A stretch of DNA of 64,000 nt from Gemmatimonadaceae bacterium (GCA_019694735.1 JAIBBJ010000126.1:45776-109775); one strand, 5' to 3'. Shown: positions 50,164 to 59,797, counted from the stretch's first letter. A program made the numbers and translations. Notes: generated by a model not told the origin, from the letters alone.

Positions 50164-51117
50164 ATGACCACCCCGCCGCGCCGCTCCTCGAAGGCCGTCC
50201 CCGCGCCGCGCGCCTCGCGGCGCTCGCAGAAGGTCGTGCAGGTGCGGCCCGTCGTGGTGAGCGTCGGTGAGATCCTCTGGGACCGGTTCCCGAAGGAGGC
50301 GCAGCTGAGCGGCGCACCGGCCAACGTCGCGATCCATGCCGCCGCGCTGGGCGCCGAATCCTGGCTCGTGAGCGCGGTCGGCAACGACTCCTTCGGCAAC
50401 ATGGCCTACAACCGCCTCGATGCCGCCGGCGTGCACCGCGCGACGGTCCCGCAGTTGCGGGGACAGGTCACCGGCACCGTGCTGATGAAGCCGGGAGCGA
50501 AGGGAACGCTCAAGTACGAGTTCGCCGACAACGTCGCGTGGGATCACCTCAGCTGGTCCCCGCAGATCGAGCAGGTCGTGAAGCGCGCCGAGGCGCTGGT
50601 CTTCGGCACGCTGGCACAGCGCTCCCAGGCCTCGCGCGACACGGTGCGCCACGCCGCGGGCGCGACCCCGCCGCGCGCCTGGCGGCTGTTCGACGTCAAC
50701 CTGCGGCAGAATTTCTTCGACTCCGAGACGATCCGCACCTCGCTCACGCTGGCGAACGCGGTGAAGCTCAACGAGTTCGAGCTGCCGGAGGTGGCGCGCC
50801 GCTGCGGCGTGCGCGGGACGACCGAGAGTGACATCCTGCTCGGCCTGTGCGACAAGTTCGCCCTGCGGCTCGCGGTGCTGACGCGGGGCACCCGCGGCGC
50901 GCTGCTGCGATCGCACACGCTCGCGGTCGAGGTCTCCGCGCCGGCGATGCCGGTGGTCGACCCGGTCGGGTCGGGCGAAGCGTTCACCGCCGCGCTGCTG
51001 CTCGGGCTGCTCGAGGGACTCTCGCTCGACCAGGCGGGGACGAAGGCGTGCACGCTCGCGGCCTACGTGCGCTCGCAGGAGCGCGCCACTCCCGACATCC
51101 CGCCCGAGTACCGCTGA
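50164..51117 (+). CDS. PfkB-family carbohydrate kinase, atypical active site
   Basis: A 317-residue ribokinase-fold protein, fructokinase-like. A basic N-terminal extension of about 28 residues precedes VVSVGEILWDRFPKEAQLSGAPANVAIHAAALGAES (VGEILWD and GGAPAN-type substrate loop). FDVNLRQNFFD and KLNEFEL fit sugar kinases that act on fructose. The usual catalytic motif DTxGAGDAF reads DPVGSGEAFTAALL, so the catalytic-base Asp is Glu272 and the anion-hole glycines are altered. Activity may be changed; the substrate is not certain. Divergent from the histidine kinase (about 150-bp gap). Confidence 0.82.
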   Translation: MTTPPRRSSKAVPAPRASRRSQKVVQVRPVVVSVGEILWDRFPKEAQLSGAPANVAIHAAALGAESWLVSAVGNDSFGNMAYNRLDAAGVHRATVPQLRGQVTGTVLMKPGAKGTLKYEFADNVAWDHLSWSPQIEQVVKRAEALVFGTLAQRSQASRDTVRHAAGATPPRAWRLFDVNLRQNFFDSETIRTSLTLANAVKLNEFELPEVARRCGVRGTTESDILLGLCDKFALRLAVLTRGTRGALLRSHTLAVEVSAPAMPVVDPVGSGEAFTAALLLGLLEGLSLDQAGTKACTLAAYVRSQERATPDIPPEYR

Positions 51118-51141
51118 CCGCGCCCGGCGCACCGGGCGCGG
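51118..51141. terminator. Bidirectional terminator after the PfkB-family gene
   Basis: CCGCGCCCGG (51118-51127) and CCGGGCGCGG (51132-51141) form a perfect 10-bp stem with a 4-nt loop, immediately after the stop codon and between convergent genes. Confidence 0.75.
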
Positions 51142-51156
51142 CCCCGACCCGCACGG

Positions 51157-51927
51157 TCAGCCGTCGTGCTCGTCGCCGTCGCGGTCCTTGTCCTCGAACG
51201 CGCGGACCGAGTTCTTGATGTTCGACTCCACTTCGTTCTGATTCGCCCCGCCCTTGCCGGCGGTCGCCGGGTCGATCAGGGCCCCGGTGCCACCGACGCG
51301 GAACCACGAGGCGAGGTCGATGCGCACCGTGAGGTCCGTCGTCGTCGCCGCATCGACGACGAGGTTCGGCGTCAGCGGCGCCTCCGCGCGGAAGTTCACG
51401 TCGGAGAGGAACGTGAAGGGCGTCCCGTTGAATCGGCCGGTCACGCGCAGGCTCTGCCGGGCCGGCCACGTGGGATTGGCCGCGAGGAACGCGGCATCCC
51501 CGGCGTCGTCGCTCACCTTGTGCACCTTCATGCGCACCGACGAGTAGGTGCCGGCCGGCACCTCGACGGTGATCGCCTGCGACGTCCCCGGCGCAAGCGG
51601 CACGTCGACCAGGCGCGCATCGAGGCTGAAGTACTCGCAATCGTCATCCGAGCCCGTCGTGTCGCAGCTGACGCCGACGCGGCGCAGCTCGATCTCGCGC
51701 GCCACCACCTCGGCGTTGGTGATCACGAGCGTGTCGGTGCCGTCGATGATGACGAGCGAATCGCCTTCGAGGCTGGCCTGTGCGAGCCGGAAGCCGGCGG
51801 CGGCACCGGCGGGCCGGGCGCCGGCGAACGACAGCCCGACTCGGGTGCCGCCGGGCGCCGTGGTGGCATCGCAGGCGGCGGTCGCCGCGACGGCGAGGGC
51901 GAGGAACAGATGGCGCGTACTGGACAT
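51157..51927 (-). CDS. DUF4382-type lipoprotein
   Basis: A 256-residue exported protein: signal peptide LFLALAVAATAAC with lipid-attachment Cys19, then a beta-rich domain. VVAREIELRRVGVSCD, LVDVPLAPGTSQAITVEVPAGTYSSVRMKV and RVTGRFNGTPFTFLSDVNF resemble DUF4382 (SDAPVD.A..V.V.....V.. with LPAG.Y..IR). The C-terminus ends in an acidic/basic run (FEDKDRDGDEHDG). Function unknown. The 283 bp upstream to the next gene hold no other coding signal that I can see. Confidence 0.65.
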   Translation of the reverse strand: MSSTRHLFLALAVAATAACDATTAPGGTRVGLSFAGARPAGAAAGFRLAQASLEGDSLVIIDGTDTLVITNAEVVAREIELRRVGVSCDTTGSDDDCEYFSLDARLVDVPLAPGTSQAITVEVPAGTYSSVRMKVHKVSDDAGDAAFLAANPTWPARQSLRVTGRFNGTPFTFLSDVNFRAEAPLTPNLVVDAATTTDLTVRIDLASWFRVGGTGALIDPATAGKGGANQNEVESNIKNSVRAFEDKDRDGDEHDG

Positions 51928-52210
51928 GGTGCCACTCCTGGTGCTGCGCGGACGACCGCTCCGGTCACCGCTGGTGGTTGGACGTTCCGCCGATGGACCT
52001 CACCGGCACGCGTCGAGGAAAGGCAAGGCCGATGCCGGAAGCCCCGCGTCGACGACCTGAGGCCAACTCGTTGTACCGCAATCGGTTGGCAGATCGTGTG
52101 CGCCACCGCACACTGGACGGACCGAATCGCGTCGGTACGGGCCTCTAACGTTCCGATGCAGGCGATGCGGGCCGCGCCGGGAAGCGCGGGGCGCATTATC
52201 GTTCGCACCC

Positions 52211-53473
52211 ATGGCCCGGATCGTGATCGCGTGCTGGGGCTCCCACGGGGACTTCGACCCGTCACTCGGACTCGCGCTCGCCCTCCAACGCCGGGGGCAC
52301 GCGGTGACCGTCGCGACCATCCCCTACTTCGCCGCCCACGCCGCGAGCGCGGGGATCGCCTTCCACGCGATCCGCCCGCACGTGGACCCGTCCGATCCGG
52401 CGCTCATGGCGCGGATCATGGACCGGCACCGCGGCTCCCAGGTGATCATCGGGGAGCTCATCGACCCGGCGCTCGCGGCGATGCACGAGGACCTCGCGCC
52501 GCTCGCGCGCACGGCGGACCTCCTCATCAGCCACCCGCTGACCATGGTCGTGCCGATGCTCGCCGAGCAGTTCGGCATCCCCTGGGCGAGCACGGCGCTG
52601 GCGCCGCTGTCGTTCTTCTCGGCGCATGACTTCCCGGTGCTGCCGCCGGTGCCGTGGCTCAAGCGGCTCGACGCGCTCGGCCCGTGGACGGGTCGCGCGA
52701 TCGTCCGGATGGGGAAGGTGGTCTCGGCGCCATGGGTGCGCGGCGAGCGCGCGCTGCGCCGTCGACTCGGACTCCGGACCGACGCCCACCCGCTCTTCGA
52801 GGGACAGCACAGCCCGCATCTCGTGCTCGCGCTGTTCTCGCGCGTCCTCGCGGCGCCGCAACCCGACTGGCCCTCCCGCACCGAGGTGACGGGGCATGTC
52901 TTCCACAACGATCACCATGGCACGAGCCTCGCGCCGGAGCTCGAGGCGTTCCTCGACGCGGGCGATCCGCCGGTCGTCTTCACCCTGGGCTCGTCGGCCG
53001 TGCTCAGCCCGGGCCACTTCTGGCGCGAGAGCCTCGCCGCGGTCCGCGCGCTCGGCGTGCGCGCGGTCTGCCTCGTCGGCCCGGGGAACGCGGCCGCGAT
53101 GCAGGGGCAGCTCCCACCCGGCGTCCTCGCGCTGGACTGGGCACCGCACGCACTGCTGATGCCGCGTGCGGCCGCGGTGGTCCATCAGTGCGGCGTCGGC
53201 ACGCTCGCCCGCGGACTGTGGAGCGGCACGCCGCTGCTCGCCGTGCCCTTCTCGCACGACCAGTTCGACAACGCGCACCGGGCGGCCCGCATCGGCGCCG
53301 CCCGGGTGCTGCCGCCGACGCGCTATCGCGCGCCGCGGGTGGTCGAAGGCCTCGATGCCCTGCTGCGCGACCCCGCGTACCGCGCCGCGGCCGGAGGCGC
53401 GGCCGCCATCATCCGTGAGGAGCGCGGCGCGGAGGCTGCAAGCGACGTGATCGAGCGGACCTTCGGTCTCTGA
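52211..53473 (+). CDS. UGT/MGT-like glycosyltransferase (GT1 family)
   Basis: A 420-residue GT-B glycosyltransferase. N-terminal IVIACWGSHGDFDPSLGLALALQRRGHAVTVAT has the G-S-x-G-D and substrate loop typical of GT1; the C-terminal donor site reads VVFTLGSSAVLSPGHFWRES, WAPHALLMPRAAAVVHQCGVGTLARGLWSGTPLLAVPFSHDQFDNA (H-x-G...GTP.L..P...DQ..NA). Related enzymes glycosylate sterols, antibiotics or carotenoids (CrtX). Since phototrophic Gemmatimonadota carry glycosylated carotenoids a pigment role is possible, but nothing in the neighbourhood proves it. Confidence 0.85.
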   Translation: MARIVIACWGSHGDFDPSLGLALALQRRGHAVTVATIPYFAAHAASAGIAFHAIRPHVDPSDPALMARIMDRHRGSQVIIGELIDPALAAMHEDLAPLARTADLLISHPLTMVVPMLAEQFGIPWASTALAPLSFFSAHDFPVLPPVPWLKRLDALGPWTGRAIVRMGKVVSAPWVRGERALRRRLGLRTDAHPLFEGQHSPHLVLALFSRVLAAPQPDWPSRTEVTGHVFHNDHHGTSLAPELEAFLDAGDPPVVFTLGSSAVLSPGHFWRESLAAVRALGVRAVCLVGPGNAAAMQGQLPPGVLALDWAPHALLMPRAAAVVHQCGVGTLARGLWSGTPLLAVPFSHDQFDNAHRAARIGAARVLPPTRYRAPRVVEGLDALLRDPAYRAAAGGAAAIIREERGAEAASDVIERTFGL

Positions 53474-53482
53474 CGGCGGCGG

Positions 53483-53992
53483 TCACTTCTTCCGGGCCGG
53501 GCGCCGGGCGGCCTCATCGGCGGAGGTGCTTGGCCTCCTCGCGGGCGGCGTGTCCCGCCGCGGGGTGGCCTTCCGCGGCACCTTCGTCCGCGCGGACGCC
53601 GTGCGAGGAGGGGCCGGCGGCGGCGCCCCCGCGTCGAACGCCTTGACGGCGCGCTTGGGCGCCATCAGCCGCCAGGCCTCCTCCACCAGCAGCGCGACCT
53701 CCGACCAGTCGACCCCGGCGTCCAGATAGATCCCGACCCACCCGGAGGGCCCGACGTAGGGCGGCACGTAGAAGCGCTCCGGCTTGTCGCGGACCATGAA
53801 CTCCTGGTTGCCCGGCGCCGCCTTGATCCAGACGCCGGGCCGCCCGCGCGAGTGCTTCTGGTCCGTCGGCTGTGCGTACATCGCGAAGATCTTCGGGCAG
53901 CGGAACGTGGACGTGCCCCACGCCGGGACATCGCTGGCGCCGGGGAAGGCGAGGCAGATCCGGCGCAGGCGGTCGAGGGGCGAGGTGGCCAT
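53483..53992 (-). CDS. MmcQ/YjbR family protein
   Basis: A 169-residue protein. The N-terminal 115 residues fit the YjbR double-wing fold: LDRLRRICLAFPGASDVPAWGTSTFRCPKIFAMYAQ, GVWIKAAPGNQEFMV, FYVPPYVGPSGWVGIYLDAGVDWSEVALLVEEAWRLMAPKRAV (WVGIYLD and L...S..LVAPK most telling). A lysine/arginine/proline/alanine-rich tail of about 50 residues follows and may bind nucleic acid. Function of the family is unclear. Convergent with the glycosyltransferase, 9 bp apart. Confidence 0.8.
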   Translation of the reverse strand: MATSPLDRLRRICLAFPGASDVPAWGTSTFRCPKIFAMYAQPTDQKHSRGRPGVWIKAAPGNQEFMVRDKPERFYVPPYVGPSGWVGIYLDAGVDWSEVALLVEEAWRLMAPKRAVKAFDAGAPPPAPPRTASARTKVPRKATPRRDTPPARRPSTSADEAARRPARKK

Positions 53993-54117
53993 ATCCCAAT
54001 GTGCGCGCGCGGGCGCCGTGCGGCGAGCGACGACCACCGACGGGGGCCTGGCGGGCGCCGGATTGCCGCACCCCGCCGCGCGCGCGAACTTCGGGCACCA
54101 CCACCGTCGCCCCGACC

Positions 54118-56619
54118 ATGTCCCTCCCCCAGCCCGTCGGCCGCGCGTGCGGTCTGCTCGCCGTGCTCGGCCTCCTCCTCGCCGATCCAGCGGCGGCACA
54201 ACCGGCGGCACAACCGGCGGCACAACCGGCGGCACGACCGGCGGCCCGCCTCGCCGTGCGCGGTCTGGAGCACCCGGTCGAGGTCGTACGCGACCGGTTC
54301 GGCATCAATCACATCTACGCCGAGTCGGAGCACGACCTCTTCTTCGCGCAGGGCTACGCAGCGGCGAAGGATCGGCTCTTCCAGTTCGAGGTCTGGCGGC
54401 GGCAGGCGACCGGCACGGCGGCCGAGTGGCTCGGGCCCCGCGAACTCGACCGCGACATCGGCGCACGGCTGTTCCGGTTCCGCGGCGACCTGGACGCGGA
54501 ACTCGCGCACTACCATCCGCGCGGGAAGGCGATCATCACCGCGTTCGTGGACGGGATCAACGCCTACATCACGGAGGCGCGCCGCGACCCCACGTCGCTT
54601 CCGTTCGAGTTCCAGGCGCTGGGGGCGCTCCCCGGGTTCTGGACCCCCGACGTGGTCATCTCGCGCCACCAAGGATTGCTCGGGAACATCACCGAGGAGC
54701 TCGCGACCGGTCGCGCGGTCGCGGCGCTCGGGGCGGCGCGCGTGCAGTCGCTGTCGGACTTCCGACCGATGGCGCCCGACCTGACCCTCGCGGCCGACAT
54801 CGACTCCACCTTTCTCGCCGCCGACATCCTGCGGCTCTACAACGCCTTCCGCGGCCCGCTGCGGTTCCGGCGCGAGGACCTGCGGCCGGAGTTCCGCGGC
54901 CCCGAGCGGACCGCGAGCGACATGGCCGGCCGCGCCCCCGAAGGCGATGACGCTGACGCACCGGACGACGGGGCCGCAGCGGAGGCGGCCGCCCGTCGCG
55001 AGGCACGCAGCCTCGGCAGCAACAACTGGGTGGTCGGCCCGGCGCTGAGCCAGAGCGGGTTCCCGCTGCTCGCGAACGATCCGCACCGGGCGATCTCGGT
55101 GCCCTCGCTCCGGTACTGGGCCCACCTCGTCGCACCGGGCTGGGACGTGATCGGCGGCGGCGAGCCGGTACTGCCCGGGATCTCGATCGGCCACAATGCC
55201 CAAGGCGCATGGGGCCTGACGATCTTCGAGACGGATGGCGAGGACCTGCTCGTCTACGAGACCGACCCGGCGGATCCCGACCGCTACCGGTACCGCGGTG
55301 CCTGGGAGCGGATGCGGGTGATCGTGGACACGATCCCCGTGAAGGGGCAGCGCCCGGCGATCGTGCGGCACCGCTACACGCGGCACGGCCCGGTCGTGCA
55401 CCAGGATGCGACGCGGCACCGCGCCTTCGCGGTGCGGGCCGCCTGGATGGAGGTGGGCGGCGCGCCGTACCTCGCCTCGCTCCGCATGGACCAGGCGACG
55501 ACCTGGGCGGAGTTCCGCGCAGCGGCGCGGTACTCGCACATCCCGGCCGAGAACATGATCTGGGCGGACCGCGAGGGGCACATCGGCTGGCAGGTCGTGG
55601 GCATCGCGCCGCGTCGGCCGGGCTGGAGCGGCCTCGTGCCGGTCCCCGGCGACGGCCGCTTCGAGTGGAACGGCTACCTCGACATCCTTGAGCGCCCGTG
55701 GGTGGCGGACCCGGCGGCCGGCTTCGTCGCGACCGCGAACAGCGACCTCACGCCGCGCGGGTACCCGTACATGGACGCGATCGGCTTCTCATGGGCGGAA
55801 CCGTTCCGCTGGGCGCGGGCCGCCGAGGTGCTGGCGGCGAGCCGGCACACGCTCGGCGACATGGCCCGGCTGCAGTTCGACGTCGTCGCGCTCGACGCCC
55901 GCGAGCTCGTGCCGCTGCTCCGCGATCTCCCGATCGCGAGCGCCCGCCTCGATTCGCTGCGCGGCCGTCTGCTGGCGTGGGATCGGGCACTCACGCGCGA
56001 GAGCGTGGCCGCGAGCGTGTTCGTCGCCTGGCGCGACCGGCTGGTGGCGCTGGTCTCGGAGCGGACCCTCACGCCGGCCGAGCGGGTGCACATCGCCGAA
56101 CTCCCGTACCTGAAGGTGCTCAAGGCACTGACGGTGCCGGGCGGCGACTGGGGCGCGGATCCCCTGCGCGCGCGCGATGCAGTGCTCGTGCGCGCGCTCG
56201 CGGAGGCCGACACGGCGCTGCGCGCACGCTTCGGCCCCGAGATCGGATCCTGGACGTACGGCGGCATCGACCGCAAGCACGTCACCATCCGGCACGGGCT
56301 CAGCGCGCTGGTCGCGGACTCGCTGCGGGCGCGGCTCGACCTCGGGCCGGCCCCGCGGGGCGGCACGTGGACGACGCTCAACATGACGGGCGCGGGTGAC
56401 AACCAGACCTCCGGTGCCTCATTCCGGTTCGTCGTCGACCTCGCCGACTGGGACCTCGCCCTCGGCACCAACACGCCGGGCCAGTCGGGCGACCCGCGGA
56501 GCCCATGGTACCGCAACCTGTTCGCGGACTGGGCGGCCGACCGCCACTTCCCCGTGCTGTACACCCGCGAGCGCATCGACGCGGCCGCCGCCGAGCGGAC
56601 GCGGCTGGTCCCGCCGTGA
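54118..56619 (+). CDS. Penicillin acylase family hydrolase, secreted
   Basis: An 833-residue N-terminal nucleophile hydrolase precursor. Signal peptide (LLAVLGLLLADPAAAQ), then an AQPA-type repeat, an alpha-chain region (VVRDRFGINHIYAESEHDLFFAQGYAAAKDRLFQFE in parts), an Asp/Ala-rich spacer, and the beta chain starting at Ser301 in SLGSNNWVVGPALSQSGFPLLANDPH, where Gly-Ser is the expected autocleavage site. SIGHNAQGAWGLT and ATANSDLTPRGYPY are conserved. The family includes penicillin, glutaryl-7-ACA and acyl-homoserine-lactone acylases; the natural substrate is not predictable. Confidence 0.9.
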   Translation: MSLPQPVGRACGLLAVLGLLLADPAAAQPAAQPAAQPAARPAARLAVRGLEHPVEVVRDRFGINHIYAESEHDLFFAQGYAAAKDRLFQFEVWRRQATGTAAEWLGPRELDRDIGARLFRFRGDLDAELAHYHPRGKAIITAFVDGINAYITEARRDPTSLPFEFQALGALPGFWTPDVVISRHQGLLGNITEELATGRAVAALGAARVQSLSDFRPMAPDLTLAADIDSTFLAADILRLYNAFRGPLRFRREDLRPEFRGPERTASDMAGRAPEGDDADAPDDGAAAEAAARREARSLGSNNWVVGPALSQSGFPLLANDPHRAISVPSLRYWAHLVAPGWDVIGGGEPVLPGISIGHNAQGAWGLTIFETDGEDLLVYETDPADPDRYRYRGAWERMRVIVDTIPVKGQRPAIVRHRYTRHGPVVHQDATRHRAFAVRAAWMEVGGAPYLASLRMDQATTWAEFRAAARYSHIPAENMIWADREGHIGWQVVGIAPRRPGWSGLVPVPGDGRFEWNGYLDILERPWVADPAAGFVATANSDLTPRGYPYMDAIGFSWAEPFRWARAAEVLAASRHTLGDMARLQFDVVALDARELVPLLRDLPIASARLDSLRGRLLAWDRALTRESVAASVFVAWRDRLVALVSERTLTPAERVHIAELPYLKVLKALTVPGGDWGADPLRARDAVLVRALAEADTALRARFGPEIGSWTYGGIDRKHVTIRHGLSALVADSLRARLDLGPAPRGGTWTTLNMTGAGDNQTSGASFRFVVDLADWDLALGTNTPGQSGDPRSPWYRNLFADWAADRHFPVLYTRERIDAAAAERTRLVPP
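54191..54244 (+). repeat. 12-bp tandem repeat inside the acylase gene
   Basis: The unit CGGCGGCACAAC is repeated at 54191, 54203 and 54215, with a variant (CGGCGGCACGAC) at 54227 and a partial copy after it. It encodes an AAQP/AARP repeat between signal peptide and mature domain and stays in frame, so copy number can vary without damage. Confidence 0.85.
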
Positions 56620-56701
56620 CCGCCCGCGCGCGCGCCAACGCCGTCGCGCGGGGCGGCGTAACCCGAAAGCCCCACGCCTCCCACCATCCGGAGTCCATCG
56701 C

Positions 56702-59662
56702 ATGACCCGACCGAGTCCCACCCGTTCCCTCGTGCTCGCGGCGCTGCTGGCCGCGACCGTGACGGCCCCGCTGGCGCGGCCGCTCGCCGCCCAGGGGCAG
56801 CCGATCGACCAGGAGTACACGGCGAAGATCCGCGAGTACCTGCAGGACGCGCGAATCTCGACCGAGCTCGTGGACCACCTGCCCGCGTCGGGCACCGTGC
56901 CGACGCCGCTGCGGTTCCTCGGACGGATCCCGGGAACGCCGGGCGAGCTGACGTACGCGAAGGACATCCACCGGTACTACGAGGCGCTCGATGCCGCGAG
57001 CGACCGGGTCAAGGTGTGGAAGATCGGGCAGTCCGAGGAAGGGCGGGACATGGTGATCCTCGCCGTGGCCGACGAGGCGACCATCCGCGACCTCGACCGC
57101 TACAAGGGGATGCTCAAGGAGCTCACCGACCCGCGGCGCACGAGCGAGGCGCGGGCGCGCGAGCTGCTGAACACGGCGAAGCCGATCTACTGGCTCACGA
57201 GCGGCCTGCACTCGGGCGAGACGGGGGGCCCGGAGATGCTGATGGAGCTCGCCTACCGCCTCGCGGTGACCGAGTCGCCGTTCTACGACAACATCCGCAA
57301 GAACGTCATCACGTTCATCACGCCGGTGCTCGAGGTGGACGGACGCGAGCGGCAGGTGGACACCTACTACTTCAACAAGAAGCGGGCGCCAGGGGACGCG
57401 CGGCTACCGCTGATGTACTGGGGCAAGTACGTCGCGCACGACAACAACCGCGACGGCATGGGCCAGTTCCTCGCACTGACGCGGAACATCAACCGGGCGT
57501 TCCTCGACTGGACGCCGCAGGTGATGCATGACCTGCACGAGTCCGTGAGCTACCTGTACTCGAGCACCGGCACCGGCCCGTACAACGAGCAGCTCGACCC
57601 CATCACGATCAACGAGTGGTGGATGATGGCGCAGGCCGACGTGATGGAGATGACCAAGCGCGGCGTGCCCGGCGTCTGGACGTACGGCTTCTACGATGGC
57701 TGGGTGCCGAATTACCTGTTCTTCGCCGCGCACACGCGCAACGCGATCGGGCGCTTCTACGAGGTGCAGAGCTACGGGCCGGACAACAATCCGAACCTGC
57801 GCGTGCCGGCGGCCACGACGAGCCGCGAGTGGTTCCGCCCGAACCCGCCGCTCCCGGAGATCAAGTGGGGCCCGCGCAACTCGGTGAACATCTCCGAGTC
57901 GGCGGTGCTCTTCTCGCTCGACCACTTCGCGAAGAACCGCCAGCTCTACCTCGAGAACTACTGGCTGAAGAACAAGCGCTCGGTGGAGAAGGGGCGCACG
58001 GGCCCGGTCAACGCGTGGGTCGTGCCGGCGGGGCAGCGGCGACGCGCCGAGGCGGCGGCGGCGGTGAACGAGCTGCTGAAGCAGGGGCTCGAGGTGCACG
58101 TCGCCGACGCGACCTTCACGGCCGGCGGTGTCACGGTCAACCGCGGGGACTACGTCATCCGCGCCGACCAGCCGTACCGCACGCTCGCCGACATGTACTT
58201 CTCGGTGCAGAACTTCCCGGCCGCGAACCCGCGGCCGTACGACGACACCGGCTGGACCTTCCAGCTCATGCGCAACGTGGTGATCACGGCCGTGTCGGAC
58301 ACCGCGGTGCTCGGACAGCGGATGACCCCGCTCACCGCGCCGGCGCGCGCCCCCGGCGGCATCGCCGGCACGGGGCCGGTGGTGATCGTGGACCACACGA
58401 CCGACAACAACCTCGTGACGATGCGCTTCCGCCTGAAGGACGTGCGGATGTTCGCGGCCGAGGAGGCCTTCGAGGCGGGCGGCCAGCGCTTCCGCGCGGG
58501 CGCCTTCATCATCCCCGCCGCGCCGGCCGCGCGGCTCGCGCCGCTGCTCACGGAGCTCGGGCTGCAGGGCGTCGCCGTCGCCGCCGCCCCGGCGGTCAAG
58601 CAACACGAGCTCGACGTGCCGCGGATCGGCTACGTGCACAGCTGGCAGCGCACGCAGGACGAGGGGTGGGTGCGCGCCGCGCTCGACACCTACGGCATCC
58701 CGTACACCTACTTCGCCGACCAGAAGCTGCGCGAGGGGAACCTCCGCGCGAAGTACGATGTCATCATCTTCCCGCACGTGGGCGGCAGCGCCGAGGCGCA
58801 GGTGAACGGGATCGCCCGCACGGGGAACGCGCCGCTGCCGTACAGGCGCACGCCCGAGACGCCGAATCTCGGCGTCAATGACCAGTCGGACGACATCCGC
58901 GGCGGGATGGGCTTCGAGGGGCTGATGGAGCTCAAGAAGTTCGTCGAGGCCGGCGGCACGCTGATCGTCGAAGGATCCACGGCGACCATCTTCCCCGAGT
59001 ACAAGCTCACGAGCGGCATCACGGTCGAGGAACCGGCCAACCTGTTCGTGCGCGGCTCGGTGATGCGCGGCATCGTGACCGACAAGGGCAGCCCGATCGC
59101 CTACGGATACGCGACGCAGGTGCCGGTCTACTTCAACCAGGCGCCGGTGCTCAACGCGGGCGCTGCGGGCGCCGGCGGCTTCGGCGGCGGGCAGGGTGGC
59201 GGACCGGCCGGGCAGAACACCACGCCGATGGCGAGCCGCCTGACGCTGTCCGCGTGGGATTGGAATGCGGTGGAGGAGATGCCCGCGCGCGGCGGAGCCG
59301 CTGGCGGCCCCGGCGGGGCGGGCGGCGGCCGTGGAGCAGGTGCCGCTGGGCCTGGCGCGGGCGGCCCCGGTGGCGGAGGCGGCGGTGGTGGCGGGTTCGG
59401 CGGCTTCGGCGGCGGCGCCGCCGGTCCGCGCCCGCGCGTCGTGATGAGCTTCCCGGCCAACCCGGCGGACATGCTGCTCTCGGGTTCACTCGCCGGCGGC
59501 GAGGCCCTCGCCAACCGCGCGCAGGTCGTGGACGCGACGCTCGGCACGGGCCACGTCGTGATGTTCGGCATCCGTCCGTTCTGGCGCTGGCAGACGCACG
59601 GGACCTACTTCCTCGGCTTCAACGCCATCCTGAACTGGAACGACCTCGGCGCAGGACGCTGA
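56702..59662 (+). CDS. M14-family zinc carboxypeptidase-like protein, secreted
   Basis: A 986-residue exported protein: signal peptide ending PLARPLAAQ, then an M14 peptidase domain. Zinc motif HxxE at His170-Glu173 (TSGLHSGETGG), NRDGMGQFL, and a later His in QVMHDLHESVSYLY. The following 600 residues are an uncharacterised extension common in long M14 proteins of this kind. Residues about 817-910 form a Gly/Ala-rich low-complexity segment (runs of Gly, GFGGFGGGAAG) that interrupts a conserved-looking C-terminal domain ending HVVMFGIRPFWRWQTHGTYF. Substrate unknown. Confidence 0.85.
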   Translation: MTRPSPTRSLVLAALLAATVTAPLARPLAAQGQPIDQEYTAKIREYLQDARISTELVDHLPASGTVPTPLRFLGRIPGTPGELTYAKDIHRYYEALDAASDRVKVWKIGQSEEGRDMVILAVADEATIRDLDRYKGMLKELTDPRRTSEARARELLNTAKPIYWLTSGLHSGETGGPEMLMELAYRLAVTESPFYDNIRKNVITFITPVLEVDGRERQVDTYYFNKKRAPGDARLPLMYWGKYVAHDNNRDGMGQFLALTRNINRAFLDWTPQVMHDLHESVSYLYSSTGTGPYNEQLDPITINEWWMMAQADVMEMTKRGVPGVWTYGFYDGWVPNYLFFAAHTRNAIGRFYEVQSYGPDNNPNLRVPAATTSREWFRPNPPLPEIKWGPRNSVNISESAVLFSLDHFAKNRQLYLENYWLKNKRSVEKGRTGPVNAWVVPAGQRRRAEAAAAVNELLKQGLEVHVADATFTAGGVTVNRGDYVIRADQPYRTLADMYFSVQNFPAANPRPYDDTGWTFQLMRNVVITAVSDTAVLGQRMTPLTAPARAPGGIAGTGPVVIVDHTTDNNLVTMRFRLKDVRMFAAEEAFEAGGQRFRAGAFIIPAAPAARLAPLLTELGLQGVAVAAAPAVKQHELDVPRIGYVHSWQRTQDEGWVRAALDTYGIPYTYFADQKLREGNLRAKYDVIIFPHVGGSAEAQVNGIARTGNAPLPYRRTPETPNLGVNDQSDDIRGGMGFEGLMELKKFVEAGGTLIVEGSTATIFPEYKLTSGITVEEPANLFVRGSVMRGIVTDKGSPIAYGYATQVPVYFNQAPVLNAGAAGAGGFGGGQGGGPAGQNTTPMASRLTLSAWDWNAVEEMPARGGAAGGPGGAGGGRGAGAAGPGAGGPGGGGGGGGGFGGFGGGAAGPRPRVVMSFPANPADMLLSGSLAGGEALANRAQVVDATLGTGHVVMFGIRPFWRWQTHGTYFLGFNAILNWNDLGAGR

Positions 59663-59671
59663 CACGACGCA

Positions 59672-59703
59672 GGACGACACGCGGGGCGTCCCGCGTGTCG
59701 TCC
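59672..59703 (+). terminator. Terminator after the M14 gene
   Basis: GGACGACACGCGG (59672-59684) pairs perfectly with CCGCGTGTCGTCC (59691-59703) around a 6-nt loop, 9 bp after the stop. Confidence 0.8.
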
Positions 59704-59740
59704 GCGCCGGTGGCCGGCTCCCGTGGGGACCGGCAAGCGG

Positions 59741-59770
59741 AAGGGCCCGGCGCAGGTGCGCCGGGCCCTT
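59741..59770. terminator. Terminator between the M14 and secreted-protein genes
   Basis: AAGGGCCCGGCGC (59741-59753) pairs with GCGCCGGGCCCTT (59758-59770) around AGGT. It lies 27 bp beyond the stop of the minus-strand gene at 59798 and probably terminates it. Confidence 0.75.
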
Positions 59771-59797
59771 CGTCGCGCCGGGGCGCGGGGACCGCGA

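Noticed and set aside
52211..53473. Glycosyltransferase as a definite carotenoid glycosyltransferase (crtX/cruC)
   Set aside because: GT1 fold alone does not set the acceptor, and neighbours are unrelated to carotenoids; left as a possibility.
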